A stretch of 64,000 bases of DNA from Pseudomonadota bacterium (lineage in GTDB: Bacteria; Pseudomonadota; Gammaproteobacteria; Burkholderiales; Burkholderiaceae_D). The notes under the pieces are model-generated. The model made no database searches. It saw only the letters and a list, made by a program, of their open reading frames with translations, and had not been told where the DNA came from. Shown in pieces: positions 44,071 to 51,282 of this stretch (positions are counted from its first letter, which is position 1; every line of letters begins with the position of its first letter). The translations under genes were made by a program, and so were the position numbers. Location of the stretch: positions 1-64,000 of the forward strand of contig JAFAGG010000030.1 of assembly GCA_023422955.1 (NCBI GenBank), given 5' to 3'.

Positions 44071-44772
44071 ATGGCAAATATTCTGGTCATCGATGATGAA
44101 ATGGGCATCCGGGAATTGCTCTCGGAGATTTTGGGAGACGAAGGGCACGTCGTATTCACGGCGGAAAATGCGCAGCAGGCACGGGAATTGCGAGTATCGA
44201 GCAGCCCGGATCTGGTGTTGCTGGATATCTGGATGCCGGACACCGATGGCGTGACCTTGCTGAAAGAGTGGCAAAGAGAAGGGCTGTTGAGCGTGCCGGT
44301 GATCATGATGTCGGGTCACGCCACCATCGATACCGCCGTGGAAGCAACCCGCATCGGAGCCCTGAATTTTCTGGAAAAACCCATTGCGATGCAGAAGTTG
44401 CTGAAAGCAGTGCAGCAAGGTTTGATGCGAGGACAGGAAGTCATAAGAAAACCGGGAATAAACGAACTGCATCCGGCAGGACTGGGCAATACGCTGATGG
44501 AAGCCGGGGGTGCCAGCATGGGCGGCTTGAATTCGGCGGCCGGCATTGGTGGCGCACCTTATACCGCTCCCGCTTTTGCCGTACCCTTTGATTTGCCGTT
44601 GCGGGAAGCGCGCGATGCATTCGAGCGCGCTTATTTTGAACATCACTTGTTGCGAGAAGGCGGTAGCATGACCCGGGTCGCGGAAAGAACGGGACTGGAG
44701 CGCACCCATCTTTATCGCAAACTCAAGCAGCTTGGCGTGGAACCGGCTAAGCTGTTGAAGAAAGGCGGATGA
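44071..44772 (+). CDS. ntrX: NtrX-like response regulator lacking the AAA+ domain
   Basis: 233-residue regulator. The receiver domain spans about 1-120 with Asp8/Asp9 and the phospho-acceptor Asp52, then M-S-G-H-A and L-E-K-P. A Gly/Ala-rich linker (about 140-180) leads to a Fis-type helix-turn-helix (S-M-T-R-V-A-E-R-T-G-L-E-R-T-H-L-Y-R-K-L). The sigma-54-interacting AAA+ ATPase of classical NtrX is missing, so it should bind DNA without activating sigma-54. GAGGCAAG precedes the ATG; the gene overlaps the next by 4 nt. Confidence 0.88.
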   Translation: MANILVIDDEMGIRELLSEILGDEGHVVFTAENAQQARELRVSSSPDLVLLDIWMPDTDGVTLLKEWQREGLLSVPVIMMSGHATIDTAVEATRIGALNFLEKPIAMQKLLKAVQQGLMRGQEVIRKPGINELHPAGLGNTLMEAGGASMGGLNSAAGIGGAPYTAPAFAVPFDLPLREARDAFERAYFEHHLLREGGSMTRVAERTGLERTHLYRKLKQLGVEPAKLLKKGG

Positions 44773-45122
44773 TTCGCCTGATCCTGGTTACCGGGCAGCA
44801 AGCGGCATTGCGGGAAGCTGCCATTGCAAATAGCTTGTCGCCGGATAAAAAAACGGCCTTGATCCTGGAAGGATTGCCAGCCGGAACAGCGGCGCGGTTT
44901 GAAGATGGGCCACAGCTGCTGCAGAAAAGGATTGCTCCCGGCTGCCTATGTTGCACAGGTAACCTGACCCTGCGTGTCACATTGAATCGGTTGTTGCGTC
45001 AAAAGCCTCAGGAAATTTACATCAGCCTGGCAAATGACGCACATATCGAGCAACTGAAAGAATTTCTACGCAGTCCACCCTATGATGGCTTGCTGCGCGT
45101 GACGGAAACCATATCGACTTAA
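44769..45122 (+). CDS. Small GCLCC-motif protein, CobW-like without P-loop
   Basis: 117-residue protein. The block G-C-L-C-C (58-62), followed by T-G-N-L-T-L-R-V-T-L-N-R-L-L, resembles the metal-binding G-C-x-C-C segment of CobW/COG0523 GTPases. The N-terminus (LILVTGQQAALRE) occupies the place of their P-loop but lacks the G-x-G-K-T residues. It looks like a reduced relative that may bind metal or redox-sense without GTP. It overlaps the ntrX stop by 4 nt, so it is translated with the regulator. Confidence 0.6.
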   Translation: MIRLILVTGQQAALREAAIANSLSPDKKTALILEGLPAGTAARFEDGPQLLQKRIAPGCLCCTGNLTLRVTLNRLLRQKPQEIYISLANDAHIEQLKEFLRSPPYDGLLRVTETIST

Positions 45123-45218
45123 GGAGATTTCCCCCGGTTGCCAGAAAGGACTTGAAAAGCCATCCCGTCAACGCCATGTGTAGGGTGTCATGAGGCTGCA
45201 AAGCCAAAAGGAGCGCAT

Positions 45219-45476
45219 ATGAACCTGATCTATAACAGCGAGCAATACAGTGTCGTGGAATTCGGCGCCGATGAGCAGCGAGAAGCTTTGCGCTTTGGCG
45301 GTTATGAAATCATGGACAAGTCTGGCAAGCGGGAAATTTTCATTGGCGGCCCCCTGGCGGAAGCTTTTCGCAAGAATGTGGAAGATCTGATTGCCAGCGA
45401 ACCGACGGTGGAGGAAATCGACGATTTCCTCGGCAAATACGATGCAATAATGAGCCAGCCCGTCATTCTCCACTAA
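45219..45476 (+). CDS. DUF3567 family protein
   Basis: 85-residue cytoplasmic protein of a Burkholderiales-wide family. Typical blocks are MNLIYNSEQYSVVEFG, G-G-Y-E-I-M-D-K and F-R-K-N-V-E-D-L-I. AAAAGGAG lies 7 nt before the ATG. Function is unknown. A GCGCTG...CAGCGC hairpin (45499-45522) follows the stop. Confidence 0.85.
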   Translation: MNLIYNSEQYSVVEFGADEQREALRFGGYEIMDKSGKREIFIGGPLAEAFRKNVEDLIASEPTVEEIDDFLGKYDAIMSQPVILH

Positions 45477-45771
45477 TCCTCTCCAACTTCCCAAGCGTGC
45501 GCTGGCAAGCTGAAGACAGCGCCGCTTCCTCCCTTTCTTTGTGTCGCCTGCCCGGCTCCTAAGCAAAAAGCCGGATACTTCCCTCCCTTTCATCGCTCGG
45601 CATCCGGGGAAAAGACAAGAACGAGTGCGTCATGACGTGATCGCTTTCCACGCATGCTTGCGCATTGAGATCGCCAAGGCATTCACGCTGCCTAGCAGAT
45701 GCCGTCAAGTAAGCGAGCCCGAAGCGTGATAAGGTATTTGCCGTGATCATTATTTGGTTTTAGTAAATGCG

Positions 45772-46539
45772 ATGTGCCAGCTTCTCGGAATGAATTGCAA
45801 TGTACCCACTGATATCGTGTTCAGCTTCACCGGCTTTGCGACGCGAGGCGGGCGTACCGATACGCACAATGATGGATGGGGAATCGCGTTTTTCGAAGGT
45901 GCAGGGGTGCGGCACTTCGTCGATCACCATGCCGCCATCGAGTCGCCGGTCGCCGAGCTGATCAAGCGCTGGCCGATCAAGTCGAAAAACGTGATCGCGC
46001 ATATCCGCAAGGCCACGCAAGGACGCGTGGCGCTGGAAAACTGCCATCCATTCGTGCGCGAACTGTGGGGGCGCTACTGGGTATTTGCCCACAATGGCGA
46101 TCTGAAGAATTTCATGCCGGAGCTCGACGGTCCTTACCGGCCGGTAGGCACGACCGACAGCGAGCGCGCTTTCTGCTACATCCTGCAGCAATTGCGTCGC
46201 CGCTTCGGCGAGACGCAGCCGGCCTTGCCCGAGCTGAGAGAGACGCTGCAGCAATTGACCAGCGAAGTCGCCAGCCATGGCGTTTTCAACATGATGCTTT
46301 CCGACGGCTCCGCGCTATTCGCCCATTGCGCGACCAAGCTGCATTACATCGTGCGGCAATATCCGTTTGCCGAAGCCTGCCTGTCGGATGAAGACATGAG
46401 CGTGGATTTCTCACAGGAGACCACGCCCAATGACCGGGTCGCCGTGATCGTGACCGAGCCGCTGACCAGCAACGAAGTCTGGATTCCGTTCCGCGAAGGC
46501 GAGCTGAAGGTTTTCGTCGAAGGCGCGCCGCTCGCCTGA
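45772..46539 (+). CDS. Class II glutamine amidotransferase (YafJ-like)
   Basis: 255-residue Ntn-type amidotransferase. The start is fixed at the ATG at 45772 because removal of Met exposes Cys2 (M-C-Q-L-L-G-M-N), the catalytic nucleophile; the in-frame GTG at 45754 would bury it. Further family features are N-D-G-W-G-I-A-F, A-H-I-R-K-A-T-Q-G and A-H-N-G-D-L. The acceptor of the released ammonia is unknown. YafJ-like enzymes hydrolyse gamma-glutamyl compounds in some cases. Confidence 0.88.
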   Translation: MCQLLGMNCNVPTDIVFSFTGFATRGGRTDTHNDGWGIAFFEGAGVRHFVDHHAAIESPVAELIKRWPIKSKNVIAHIRKATQGRVALENCHPFVRELWGRYWVFAHNGDLKNFMPELDGPYRPVGTTDSERAFCYILQQLRRRFGETQPALPELRETLQQLTSEVASHGVFNMMLSDGSALFAHCATKLHYIVRQYPFAEACLSDEDMSVDFSQETTPNDRVAVIVTEPLTSNEVWIPFREGELKVFVEGAPLA

Positions 46540-46544
46540 GCGGT

Positions 46545-47780
46545 TCAGCTTTTGTGGCGAGTAGCGATCAGCGTGGCATTGGTGCCGCCGAAAGCGAATG
46601 AATTGCTCAGCGCGGTTTCGATAGGTACTCCGCTGCGCGCCTGCAAGGGTACATAATCCAGGTCGCACTCGGGATCGGGTTGCTGCAGATGCAGCGTAGG
46701 AAAAAGCGTCTGGCTATGCAGTGCGAGCACCATCGCCACAAATTCCAGCGCACCCGCCGCACCCAGCAAATGACCGTGCATCGCCTTGGTCGAATTCACG
46801 GCGAGGCGATAGGCATGTTCACCGAACACCTGCTTGATCGCAGCCGTTTCAACCGGGTCATTGGCCAGCGTGCCGGTGCCGTGGGCATTGATGTAATCGA
46901 TGGCTGAAGGCGCGAGCTGCGCCGACTTCAGCGCCAGCGCCATAGTGCGCGCCTGGCCTTCCACGCTGGGACGGGTGATGTGGGCGATGTCGGTCGAAGT
47001 GCCGTAGCCCGTCATTTCCGCATAAATATTCACGCCGCGCGCCAGCGCGTTGTCCCTATCCTCCAGCACCAGCATCGCCGCGCCTTCTCCCAGCACCAGG
47101 CCGCTGCGGTTGCGCGCAAAGGGCTTGCAGGACGCCGCCGGATCATCCTTGTCTTCGGCTGCCAGCGTGCGCATCGCTTCCCAGGCTTTCATCACGCCAA
47201 AAGTCAGCGGCGCTTCGCTGCCGCCCGCCAGCGCGTAACGCAGTTCGCCTTTGCTGATGCGTTGCCAGGCTTCGCCCAGGGCGACTGCGGAGGATGAGCA
47301 GGCGGTGGAGTAGGTGAAGTTCGGGCCGGTCAAGCCATATTCCAGGCCTATCCATCCGCCTGCTGCATTGTTCATCGCCGTCAGCACGGAGAATGGTTTG
47401 AGGCGATCCGAGCGTTCGCCGTAGATAGCCCAGTAAGCCTCGTCCATACTCTGGGCGCCGCCCATGCCTGTGCCCAGGAACACGCCGCATTGCTGCCGGC
47501 TTTCATCATCGAATGCCAGCTGCGCATCGGCGACAGCCTGCCGCGTCGCATGCAGGGCGAACTGGCTGACCCTGTCCAGCATGCGCAATTGCGGTGCGTC
47601 GAATAAAGTCGCACCATCGAATTCCACGGGTGCGGCCAGCGGTGCTGCCAGCCGCTCGAAATGCGGCCCGTCTATGCGACGTATGCCTGCGACGCCTTGC
47701 GTCAGATTGTCGAGCAAGGCAGCGCGGCTATTCCCCAAGGGCGACACTACGCCCATGCCGGTGACGACTACGCGCTTCAT
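46545..47780 (-). CDS. Beta-ketoacyl-ACP synthase (FabF-like) of the polyketide operon
   Basis: 411-residue KAS with the intact catalytic triad Cys161 (STACSSSAV), His300 (NAHGTGT) and His335 (KAMHGHLLGAAG). It condenses malonyl-ACP with acyl primers. It is not the housekeeping fabF, because it is fused by a 4-bp overlap to a dedicated ACP gene and sits in a secondary-metabolite operon with a type III polyketide synthase. It may elongate or supply the primer used by that synthase, which is inferred. It converges on the amidotransferase gene, 5 bp away. Confidence 0.88.
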   Translation of the reverse strand: MKRVVVTGMGVVSPLGNSRAALLDNLTQGVAGIRRIDGPHFERLAAPLAAPVEFDGATLFDAPQLRMLDRVSQFALHATRQAVADAQLAFDDESRQQCGVFLGTGMGGAQSMDEAYWAIYGERSDRLKPFSVLTAMNNAAGGWIGLEYGLTGPNFTYSTACSSSAVALGEAWQRISKGELRYALAGGSEAPLTFGVMKAWEAMRTLAAEDKDDPAASCKPFARNRSGLVLGEGAAMLVLEDRDNALARGVNIYAEMTGYGTSTDIAHITRPSVEGQARTMALALKSAQLAPSAIDYINAHGTGTLANDPVETAAIKQVFGEHAYRLAVNSTKAMHGHLLGAAGALEFVAMVLALHSQTLFPTLHLQQPDPECDLDYVPLQARSGVPIETALSNSFAFGGTNATLIATRHKS

Positions 47781-48043
47781 GGCATGCTGCCTGCAGCGGT
47801 TTGGGCATCGCCTTGTTCGGCAATCAGCCGATCGATATAGGCGACGACATCGCCCACGGTTTGCAGCGCAAGCTGCTCATTGGGCACCGTGATCTGGAAT
47901 TCGTCTTCTATGTTGAAGAACAATTCCATCACGCCCAGCGAATCGATTTCCAGGTCTTGCAGCTGGGCCGAAGGCGTCACATTTTCGCGTTGCACGGGAT
48001 AGTGCTTGATCACCAAAGTTTGCAGTCTTTCCAGCGTAGTCAT
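47777..48043 (-). CDS. Dedicated acyl carrier protein
   Basis: 88-residue ACP. Ser35 in E-I-D-S-L-G-V is the phosphopantetheine attachment site, and the surrounding acidic helix pattern (E-L-F-F-N-I-E-D-E-F) is typical of ACPs. The ATG at 48043 is chosen because AAAGGA is 6-7 nt upstream; earlier ATGs at 48049 and 48076 exist. It overlaps the KAS gene by 4 bp. It likely carries intermediates within the operon's pathway. Confidence 0.85.
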   Translation of the reverse strand: MTTLERLQTLVIKHYPVQRENVTPSAQLQDLEIDSLGVMELFFNIEDEFQITVPNEQLALQTVGDVVAYIDRLIAEQGDAQTAAGSMP

Positions 48044-48080
48044 GTGCATTCCTTTCGCAAGGGGCGGTTCGATCATCGGA

Positions 48081-49295
48081 TCAACCCGAGACAGGGCTAA
48101 AGCGACGGCCTGGCGGCGGTGCGCTGACTTTGCCGCACCAGCGCGCAGCGTGAGTCAGCAGTTCGGGCTGGTGACGCAGCAGCGGCAGCAAAGCCGAAGC
48201 CAGATGAGGATGCATAGCCAGGTGGGCGAAGAGGGCGGAGAAGCGCAAGCGGTTCGCGAACAAGCGCCGCCAGCTTTGCGCATAGTCGCGCCGTATCGCT
48301 CTTTGTTCATCGCGCTGCAATGCAATCCTCTCTTGCTCAAGCAGCTTGTCGGCCAGCAGCCAGGCCGACTGCAGCGCCATGCTGATGCCTTCGCCGATGA
48401 TGGGATGCGCTTCGCCGGCGGCATTGCCGATCACGAACACATCTTCAGGCGCATCATCGAAGTGGATGCCGGGCTGCAGCGGACCGGCTGCCAGCCAGGA
48501 CGAGATGCGTTGCGCAGCTTCCAGCGCGCGCTGCACACCGTTGCAGCTTGCCGTCAGATAGGCTTGCACTGCCTCGCCTGCCGAAAGCTGAGGTGCGAGC
48601 GAACGGCAGGCGGCTAAACGATCGCGTCGTATGCAGCAGGCCACGGTTGTGATGCCGGCATCGCTGACGACCATGCCGCCATAACCTCCGGGGAAAGCCA
48701 GCACCGGCAGCACGCCGGATTCGAGTGGGCTTGAAATGAATTGCGCTTTGAACGCCAGCAGGTCCGAAGGACGATGCTTTTGCTTGCGTGACTGATGCCA
48801 GGAACCATGTGCTGCGATCAGCAGTTTGGCTTTTATCTCCTGCACGGCCGTGGAGCCGGAAGCGCGCAGGCGGCAGTGCCAGTTACCTGCTTCGCCTTCA
48901 AAGCCGTGCAGGGTCCAGGGCTGGTAGATGAGGGCGCCCGCCCTCTCGGCCTGCTGAAGCAGCAGCCAGTCCAGATGCTCTCTTCTCAGCGCACGTCCCC
49001 AGGGCCGCGCCGCCTGCTCCAGCGGCGGCAATGGTGCGCGAATCTCGTGCGGGCCGCTCATGATAGCGACCTGCGTCAAGGGCGGGCCGGCCAGGGCAGG
49101 GAATGCCAGGCCTACGCCCAGATGATCCAGCAAGGGGATATTGGTCGCGGCGATGCATTCGCCGCAAACCTTGAGCCGCGGGAAAGCCTCGCGTTCCACC
49201 AGCGCTACCTTCCAGCCTGCCCGCGCCAGCAGGATGGCTGCCGTTGAACCGGCGGGGCCGGCGCCGATGATGAGGGCGTCAAAGGCACTCGTCAT
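48081..49295 (-). CDS. FAD-dependent oxidoreductase of the polyketide operon
   Basis: 404-residue flavoprotein of the geranylgeranyl-reductase/aromatic-hydroxylase group. The dinucleotide-binding G-A-G-P-A-G (11-16) is at the N-terminus, and the second FAD contact is V-F-V-I-G-N-A-A-G-E-A-H-P-I-I-G-E-G-I-S. A K-V-C-G-E-C segment near 42-47 is conserved in this group. It lies 2 nt after the methyltransferase gene. A role in hydroxylating or reducing the polyketide product is likely but unproven. Confidence 0.82.
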   Translation of the reverse strand: MTSAFDALIIGAGPAGSTAAILLARAGWKVALVEREAFPRLKVCGECIAATNIPLLDHLGVGLAFPALAGPPLTQVAIMSGPHEIRAPLPPLEQAARPWGRALRREHLDWLLLQQAERAGALIYQPWTLHGFEGEAGNWHCRLRASGSTAVQEIKAKLLIAAHGSWHQSRKQKHRPSDLLAFKAQFISSPLESGVLPVLAFPGGYGGMVVSDAGITTVACCIRRDRLAACRSLAPQLSAGEAVQAYLTASCNGVQRALEAAQRISSWLAAGPLQPGIHFDDAPEDVFVIGNAAGEAHPIIGEGISMALQSAWLLADKLLEQERIALQRDEQRAIRRDYAQSWRRLFANRLRFSALFAHLAMHPHLASALLPLLRHQPELLTHAARWCGKVSAPPPGRRFSPVSG

Positions 49296-49297
49296 GG

Positions 49298-49999
49298 TCA
49301 GGAGTCCTGCCGCAAGGCGAGAAAGCAGTGGCTGAACAGGCCGGCGCTGTATTCCCTGATCTGCCAGCCGGCATTGACCGATGACCAGAGCGTGCTCAGC
49401 TCATGATCCAGAAAACCGGCATGCACACTGGTCACTGCATCTTCGCGCGTGACTTCATTGGCGCCCAGCAGAAATACCAGGTGGCTGCCGATCAGGGGCA
49501 GCCGGGCGCGCCTGGGCTCGCAGGCAAAGAAGGCATGGCTGCATTGCGCAATGCCCTTCAATAGCCCTGCCAGTTGCTGATCGGTGAAGTGATGGATGAA
49601 CAGGTTGCAGTAGATGAGGTCGTAATGTTCTTGCGCCGCCTGGGCCAGCCAGTGATGCACATCCATGGTGGCCACCTGCGGATGCCAGCCTATCTTCTCG
49701 AAGCCGGCCAGCGTTTGCGGACCTACGGCATGCTGCCGGTCGACCAGCGTGACTTCCACATCGGGCCAGATCGGCGCGAGCGCCTGCGCTGCCGACAGCA
49801 TGAGCGTGCCGTCGCCGGCACCGAGTTCGGCAATGCGCCGTGGCGCCGGAATCGCATCGCGCACCGCGCGCAGGAAAATGCTGCGCGAACTCATGATGCT
49901 GTTGATGCGCCGCAGGTCGGCACGTGCCTGGATGGCCAGCGGGTCGGTGCTGGCCATCAGGTCCAGTCTTTCGGGGCAGAGGCGTCGTTGCAGGCTCAT
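49298..49999 (-). CDS. SAM-dependent methyltransferase of the polyketide operon
   Basis: 233-residue class I methyltransferase. Motif I is A-E-L-G-A-G-D-G (57-64), followed by V-T-L-V-D-R (motif II) and D-L-I-Y-C-N-L-F-I-H-H-F (motif IV). The start at 49999 has GAGAGGG 6 nt upstream; a longer frame to 50044 overlaps the polyketide synthase. The substrate is probably the polyketide product or a hydroxylated form of it. Confidence 0.82.
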   Translation of the reverse strand: MSLQRRLCPERLDLMASTDPLAIQARADLRRINSIMSSRSIFLRAVRDAIPAPRRIAELGAGDGTLMLSAAQALAPIWPDVEVTLVDRQHAVGPQTLAGFEKIGWHPQVATMDVHHWLAQAAQEHYDLIYCNLFIHHFTDQQLAGLLKGIAQCSHAFFACEPRRARLPLIGSHLVFLLGANEVTREDAVTSVHAGFLDHELSTLWSSVNAGWQIREYSAGLFSHCFLALRQDS

Positions 50000-50009
50000 C
50001 TTTGCCCTC

Positions 50010-51068
50010 TCAATCGACAGCCAGCAAGGCGCCATGACAGGCAAAGCCGGCGCCGAAGGCAGACATCCACCACCAGCCGCCTTCAGCCTCGTCGTCCAGC
50101 GCAGCGCGCAACACGAAATAGACGGTGGCGCTGCTCAGGTTGCCGTATTCGCGCAGGATGGCGGCGCTATAGCGCAAGGCGGTGGAATCGATATCCAGTT
50201 CTTTCTGCAAGGAGAGCAGCACATCGCGCCCGCCGGCATGCATGATCCATGCGCTGATTTCCTGCTGGCGCAGATCCTGCGCCGCCAGCGTGCGGCGCAT
50301 CAGGGCCGCCGCCTGTTCACCGGCCAGTCGCGGCACGCCGCGCGTCAGTACATTGCGCAGCAATCCCTGGCGCTGCTCGAAACGCAGGGCTGCGCGTGCT
50401 GCGGGCTGCGTGACCGAGGCGCTATCCTGCCAGCGCACGGACCGCTGATGCGAAACGCTATCGCGCGACAGCACTGCGGCGCCCGCGCCATCGCCGAACA
50501 GGCAGGCGCTGATCAGCACGCCCGGGTCTTCATCGAGATACATCGCAGCGCTGCACACTTCCACACAGACCGACAGCACCTGCCGGCATTCGCCTGCATT
50601 GATCAGCGCAGCGCCCATCTGCAAGTTGGGTAGCGCCGCCGCGCATCCCTGCCCAACCAGATCGAAAGCCTTCACGTCCGCGCGCAAGCCGAGTTGCTCG
50701 ATCACATAGCTGCTCAGGCCCGGGCACAGGTAGCCGGTGCAGGTGCTGACCACGATGCCGTCGATATCCGCGGCAGCTAGCTTCGCATCGGCCAGTGCAT
50801 TGCCAGCCGCCTGCGATGCCAGCATCGGCGCATGCAGGCTGAAACGCCGGTGCAGCGTATCGGGATCGATAGCGAATACTTCTTCCAGCGTATCCAGCGC
50901 CAGGTGCCGCGCATCGATGCCGTTATCTTGCTGCAAGACCGTTTGCACAATCGCCCGGGCGCGCGGGCTGACTTGCTCAAACCAGGAGGAGGCCTGGAAT
51001 GCCTCCCAGCATTCCGTCTTGGTATAACGATGGGCCGGCGTAGCGGTGCCGATTCCGGTGATATGCAT
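50010..51068 (-). CDS. Type III polyketide synthase
   Basis: Chalcone/stilbene-synthase-fold homodimeric ketosynthase that extends an acyl starter with malonyl-CoA. From the ATG at 51068 it has 352 residues; an ATG at 51092 would add eight. The catalytic triad is Cys142 (LVGQGCAAALPNLQM), His277 (WIMHAGGRD) and Asn310 (EYGNLSSATV), all intact. The thiolase-like N-domain and GFGPG-equivalent C-terminal loop (SAFGAGFACHGALL) are present. It is the first gene of a five-gene operon, so it would set the pathway. An alkylresorcinol or alkylpyrone product is the leading guess. Confidence 0.9.
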   Translation of the reverse strand: MHITGIGTATPAHRYTKTECWEAFQASSWFEQVSPRARAIVQTVLQQDNGIDARHLALDTLEEVFAIDPDTLHRRFSLHAPMLASQAAGNALADAKLAAADIDGIVVSTCTGYLCPGLSSYVIEQLGLRADVKAFDLVGQGCAAALPNLQMGAALINAGECRQVLSVCVEVCSAAMYLDEDPGVLISACLFGDGAGAAVLSRDSVSHQRSVRWQDSASVTQPAARAALRFEQRQGLLRNVLTRGVPRLAGEQAAALMRRTLAAQDLRQQEISAWIMHAGGRDVLLSLQKELDIDSTALRYSAAILREYGNLSSATVYFVLRAALDDEAEGGWWWMSAFGAGFACHGALLAVD

Positions 51069-51207
51069 GCGTGGGCAAGAGTAAGGAACCATGAGGGGCC
51101 ATGCATCCTTCTTGCGAATGCAAGGCGACGCAAGAATGGGAGTGAGAACCTATTGCTTAGTTCCCAACAGTGCGGGCTTGAACACTTGATGCAGAAGTAG
51201 TGATCAA

Positions 51208-51233
51208 TAAAAAGGGCACCATGTGGTGCCCTT
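51208..51233 (-). terminator. Terminator of metH
   Basis: AAGGGCACCA-TG-TGGTGCCCTT is a perfect 10-bp stem. On the minus strand it is followed by TTTTATTG, about 50 bp after the metH stop. Confidence 0.8.
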
Positions 51234-51282
51234 GAGGATGTCAGCACCGGCATCGGGCCGGTGCAACAGAGGTAAGGAAAGA

